NCBI RefSeq assembly: GCF_023822005.2
Contig: NZ_CP098806.1
Span: 496,001 to 560,000 of the forward strand
Reading direction: 5' to 3'
Source: Dyadobacter fanqingshengii
GTDB lineage: Bacteria; Bacteroidota; Bacteroidia; Cytophagales; Spirosomataceae
Length of the DNA stretch: 64,000 nucleotides
Position numbers and translations under genes: made by a program. The notes under the pieces were generated by a model. It had not been told where the DNA came from. It saw only the letters and a list, made by a program, of their open reading frames with translations, and searched no databases. Positions 61,686 to 64,000 of this stretch are shown piece by piece; position 1 is the stretch's first letter, and each line of letters begins with the position of its first letter.

Positions 61686-62705
61686 TTAATTATTGGAGTT
61701 TGAAAATTTCATCTTACTCCATTTATATTTCCAGATCAGGAAAATTCCGATCAGGATCGGTCCGAGTACATTGAGTATCCAGACCAGAAAAGTAGCCGCA
61801 ATAATTTCTTCCGCGGGCAAATTGTATTGTTTAAAAACCAGCAAAGCAGTAAATTCTCTCAGCCCCAGATCTCCCAGCACATTGATCGCCGGGATCAGTG
61901 TTTTGGCCAAAAAAATCAACGAAACCGCAGAAGCAAGTTCAAGTGAGGGAATGGGAAAGTCGAAAAGCGATAAGGCAAGTACAAACTGACTCAGAAACAC
62001 AGCATAACGCAGCGAACCATACAACGTAGAAACTACAAGATCCCATGCAGAATAGTTGCCGATAATGCGTAAATAAGCATGCGCCTTTTGAAAGACCAGT
62101 CTTTTGGGGCGCCAATCCGTAAGCGGTTTTCGGAACCATACCACGACAATTCCGGAAATAATCACGGCGACGAGCAGCATATTGATGATTTGCTTGCTTT
62201 GCAATGTTAGGCCAATCTTTTCCTGCAAATGAAGCCAGCCCACCGCACCAGCCACAACCGAAATGTAAAACTGAATGCCATTAGAAACAATAGCAGCGCC
62301 GATCGCTTCAAGCCGCCTGTCCGATTTCAATGCTGCCACGCGCCCGAAGGTGTCGCCAAGTTGTGCCGGGGCAGCCACGCCGAATGCAAGACCGGTTAAT
62401 GTCCCCCGAAATGCATCGCGGAAGTTGATATCAACCACTTTTTTGGCTAGTTGCTGCCATTTCAGGCTTTCCAGCGCCCAGTTGACAGGCACCAGCATAA
62501 GCATTGAAAAAAGGATTGGGAAATGCTCAGAAACGAGAATGTCATGAAAAACGGCACCCACATCGCCAATGCCTTTTTGCTCGTTTCGAAAGGTTTTATA
62601 GATGTAACTGAGGATCAGGAGCGTGATGATGAGCTTACCGATCCAGAGCAGGTTTTGCAGGTTTCTTTTTTCTTTGGCAGTAGAGAGTTCCTTATCTTGC
62701 ACCAT
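61686..62705 (-). CDS. Flippase-like membrane protein (LPG synthase TM / UPF0104 family)
   Basis: 339 residues from the ATG at 62705. About eight membrane helices; the motif FRDAFRGTLTGLAFGVAAPA and GDTFGRVAAL are typical of the lysylphosphatidylglycerol-synthase membrane domain family. Such proteins are thought to flip lipids, often beside a glycosyltransferase. Its start codon overlaps the ruvC start codon on the other strand. Confidence 0.88.
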   Translation of the reverse strand: MVQDKELSTAKEKRNLQNLLWIGKLIITLLILSYIYKTFRNEQKGIGDVGAVFHDILVSEHFPILFSMLMLVPVNWALESLKWQQLAKKVVDINFRDAFRGTLTGLAFGVAAPAQLGDTFGRVAALKSDRRLEAIGAAIVSNGIQFYISVVAGAVGWLHLQEKIGLTLQSKQIINMLLVAVIISGIVVVWFRKPLTDWRPKRLVFQKAHAYLRIIGNYSAWDLVVSTLYGSLRYAVFLSQFVLALSLFDFPIPSLELASAVSLIFLAKTLIPAINVLGDLGLREFTALLVFKQYNLPAEEIIAATFLVWILNVLGPILIGIFLIWKYKWSKMKFSNSNN

Positions 62706-63297
62706 GATTAAAATGCAGCAAACCGACGCTACCGAAAAAGTGATTATTGGAGTGGATCCCGGCACCCAGGTGATGGGTTACGGGGTGATTTCGGTGAAAG
62801 GCCAGCACATTACTTTGGTTCAATATGGTGTGATTCATCTGAGCAAATATACTACGCATGAATTGAAGTTAAAGAAAATCTTTGAGCGCATTACCCAGCT
62901 TATTGAAGACTATCTGCCCGATGAAATGGCAATTGAAGATCCATTTTATGGTAAAAACCCGCAATCCATGCTCAAACTTGGCCGCGCGCAAGGCGTCGCC
63001 ATGGCGGCTGCGCTGGCCAGGGACATTCCGATCGTCGAATATTCGCCTAAAAAGGTGAAACAATCTGTCACCGGCAGCGGAAGCGCTTCTAAGGAACAGG
63101 TTGCCTACATGCTCGAAAAAATCCTCAATATGGAGTTAAGCCGCGAATTTATGGACGCAACCGACGGGATTGCCATCGCCATTTGCCATCAGTATCATGC
63201 CAATTCTCCCGCTGCGGCTGCCTCAGGTTCTTCCAAAAAATCCAAAAAAGGCGGCTGGGGTGCATTCGTAAGCGAAAACCCCGAACGCGTCAAATAG
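62704..63297 (+). CDS. ruvC: Holliday-junction resolvase RuvC
   Basis: 197 residues from the ATG at 62704 (an ATG at 62713 is an alternative). Catalytic acids are Asp18 (GVDPGT), Glu78 (AIEDPF), Asp151 and Asp154 (DATDGIA), with the normal RuvC spacing. The basic Ser/Lys-rich tail (SSKKSKKGG) is longer than in E. coli. It cuts Holliday junctions during recombination. The start codon overlaps that of the flippase gene by two bases, so both promoters must lie inside the opposite gene. Confidence 0.95.
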   Translation: MIKMQQTDATEKVIIGVDPGTQVMGYGVISVKGQHITLVQYGVIHLSKYTTHELKLKKIFERITQLIEDYLPDEMAIEDPFYGKNPQSMLKLGRAQGVAMAAALARDIPIVEYSPKKVKQSVTGSGSASKEQVAYMLEKILNMELSREFMDATDGIAIAICHQYHANSPAAAASGSSKKSKKGGWGAFVSENPERVK

Positions 63298-63356
63298 CGC
63301 CTTCAATGCCTCTTGCCGACATTAAAAAATTTTAATGGTACTTAAACAACATTTCG

Positions 63357-63386
63357 TTTTACTAATCAAACGTTTGTTTAGTAAAA
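63357..63386 (+). promoter_or_regulatory. Candidate TetR operator 1
   Basis: A 30-bp palindrome with one mismatched pair; the centre is CAAACGTTTG and the arms end TTTTACTAA and TTAGTAAAA. Its centre is 23 bp from that of the second palindrome. Confidence 0.72.
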
Positions 63387-63429
63387 TCAAACAATCGTTT
63401 GATTTTTATTTTTAGGTATATTAAATTTG
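63383..63429 (+). promoter_or_regulatory. Candidate TetR operator 2 overlapping the promoter
   Basis: AAAATCAAAC (63383-63392) and GTTTGATTTT (63397-63406) are perfect inverted arms with a 4-base spacer. TTTG at 63398-63401 and TAAATTTG at 63422-63429 (20 bases apart) fit -33 and -7 boxes, so a bound repressor would block the promoter of the TetR gene. Confidence 0.72.
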
Positions 63430-63480
63430 CATCATCATTAACGGAAAGCTAATGCTAACAACTGTTAATGAGTCAGTTAA

Positions 63481-64000
63481 ATGGAGTATAACCCAAAGCA
63501 AATACAGATTATAGAAGTCGCAGAACGTTTGTTTGCGGACAAAGGTTTTGCGGGAACGTCGGTCAGAGATATTGCGCAGGAAGCCAATGTGAATGTTTCG
63601 ATGATCTCATATTACTTCGGATCGAAGGAAAAGTTGATCGAGGCCCTTTTCGCCATGCGCATGGGCGAGTCCCGTTCGCGGATGGAAATGCTGCTTGGGA
63701 ATGAGGATTTGATTCCCATTCAAAAAATCAACATTCTGATCGATAGCGCCATCGACCGCCTGATGGGAAACCAGTGCTTTCACAACATTATGATGCGCGA
63801 GCAACTTTCCTCAGAACGGACACCAGCCATTTCGGAACATATCAGAAGTTTGAAACTGCGGAATGTGCAGTTGATGCAGAAGTTGATTGAGGAAGGTCAG
63901 GCGGTGGGTGCGTTTCGGAAGAATATTGACCTGAGCCTGATGAGCACCACATTGTACGGCACGATCAACTACGCAATTGCCACGCAGGATTTTTACAAGC
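63481..64000 (+). CDS. TetR/AcrR-family regulator (cut by right edge)
   Basis: 173 codons visible. The N-terminal helix-turn-helix is IIEVAERLFADKGFAGTSVR, IAQEANVNVSMISYYFGSKE and KLIEALF. The ligand domain continues past the edge. TetR repressors commonly control an adjacent efflux or membrane operon and themselves; the two palindromes before it fit autorepression. The controlled genes must lie outside the window. Confidence 0.93.
   Translation, partial: MEYNPKQIQIIEVAERLFADKGFAGTSVRDIAQEANVNVSMISYYFGSKEKLIEALFAMRMGESRSRMEMLLGNEDLIPIQKINILIDSAIDRLMGNQCFHNIMMREQLSSERTPAISEHIRSLKLRNVQLMQKLIEEGQAVGAFRKNIDLSLMSTTLYGTINYAIATQDFYK

Noticed and set aside
1..64000. Mobile elements, tRNA or rRNA genes
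   Set aside because: No transposase, integrase, terminal inverted repeats with target duplication, tRNA cloverleaf or rRNA sequence was noticed on reading both strands. A tRNAscan-type search would settle the RNA genes.

Overview
The window looks like the chromosome of a Bacteroidota bacterium of the Cytophagales, probably Dyadobacter or a close relative (inference from gene content; no search could be run). The signs are a SusC/SusD pair, several proteins with type IX secretion (T9SS) C-terminal sorting domains, DUF4097, DUF2723 and choice-of-anchor proteins, TAnnTTTG-type -7 promoter elements, few Shine-Dalgarno sequences, and an aerobic zeaxanthin-type carotenoid operon. I see no rRNA, tRNA, CRISPR array, transposase or prophage.

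Layout. 1-5 kb: end of a SusC gene, its SusD partner, two small PepSY-like proteins and a lipoprotein. 5-12 kb: a Tat-type aldo/keto reductase, a three-subunit molybdenum hydroxylase of PaoABC type on the minus strand with a small membrane protein upstream, and a Tat-type enolase-superfamily protein. 12.9-15.8 kb: an ECF sigma factor, an anti-sigma-like protein with HEAT-like repeats and two exported DUF4097 proteins, apparently one operon. 16.9-24 kb: a histidine kinase/LuxR-type response regulator pair, a DUF2723 membrane glycosyltransferase and a trehalose-synthase-like GH13 enzyme. 24-34.4 kb: exported proteins, HxlR and GlxA-type regulators, a PQQ/cytochrome c dehydrogenase, a DUF899 protein, a T9SS M1 peptidase and a ThuA-like protein.

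34.4-40.3 kb has a sulfur theme. The same 20-nt palindromic motif occurs twice. One copy precedes a 30-codon ORF ending in four Cys codons, then a PstS-like binding protein, a sulfatase remnant and an intact sulfatase. The other copy directly precedes a SAM-I-clan-like riboswitch upstream of a cysteine-desulfurase-family enzyme. A HEPN protein with a frameshifted partner lies between them.

40.3-51.8 kb is the most interesting part. A plus-strand operon encodes a single-chain fusion of a UbiA-type prenyltransferase with a complete type III polyketide synthase, then a methyltransferase and a geranylgeranyl-reductase-like flavoprotein. It runs tail-to-tail into a minus-strand carotenoid operon (crtI, crtB, idi, crtZ, crtY) headed by a MerR/B12-type regulator that carries the W-x9-EH signature of CarH photoreceptors. 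A LexA-like XRE/S24 regulator is divergent from it. Together these suggest light-controlled isoprenoid chemistry feeding carotenoids and possibly a prenylated aromatic polyketide.

52-64 kb: T9SS surface proteins, two paralogous proteins with YadA-like head repeats and an S74 chaperone domain sharing a repeated upstream element, a flavin monooxygenase, a glycosyltransferase/flippase pair, ruvC, and a TetR gene, cut by the right edge, whose promoter overlaps two strong palindromes.
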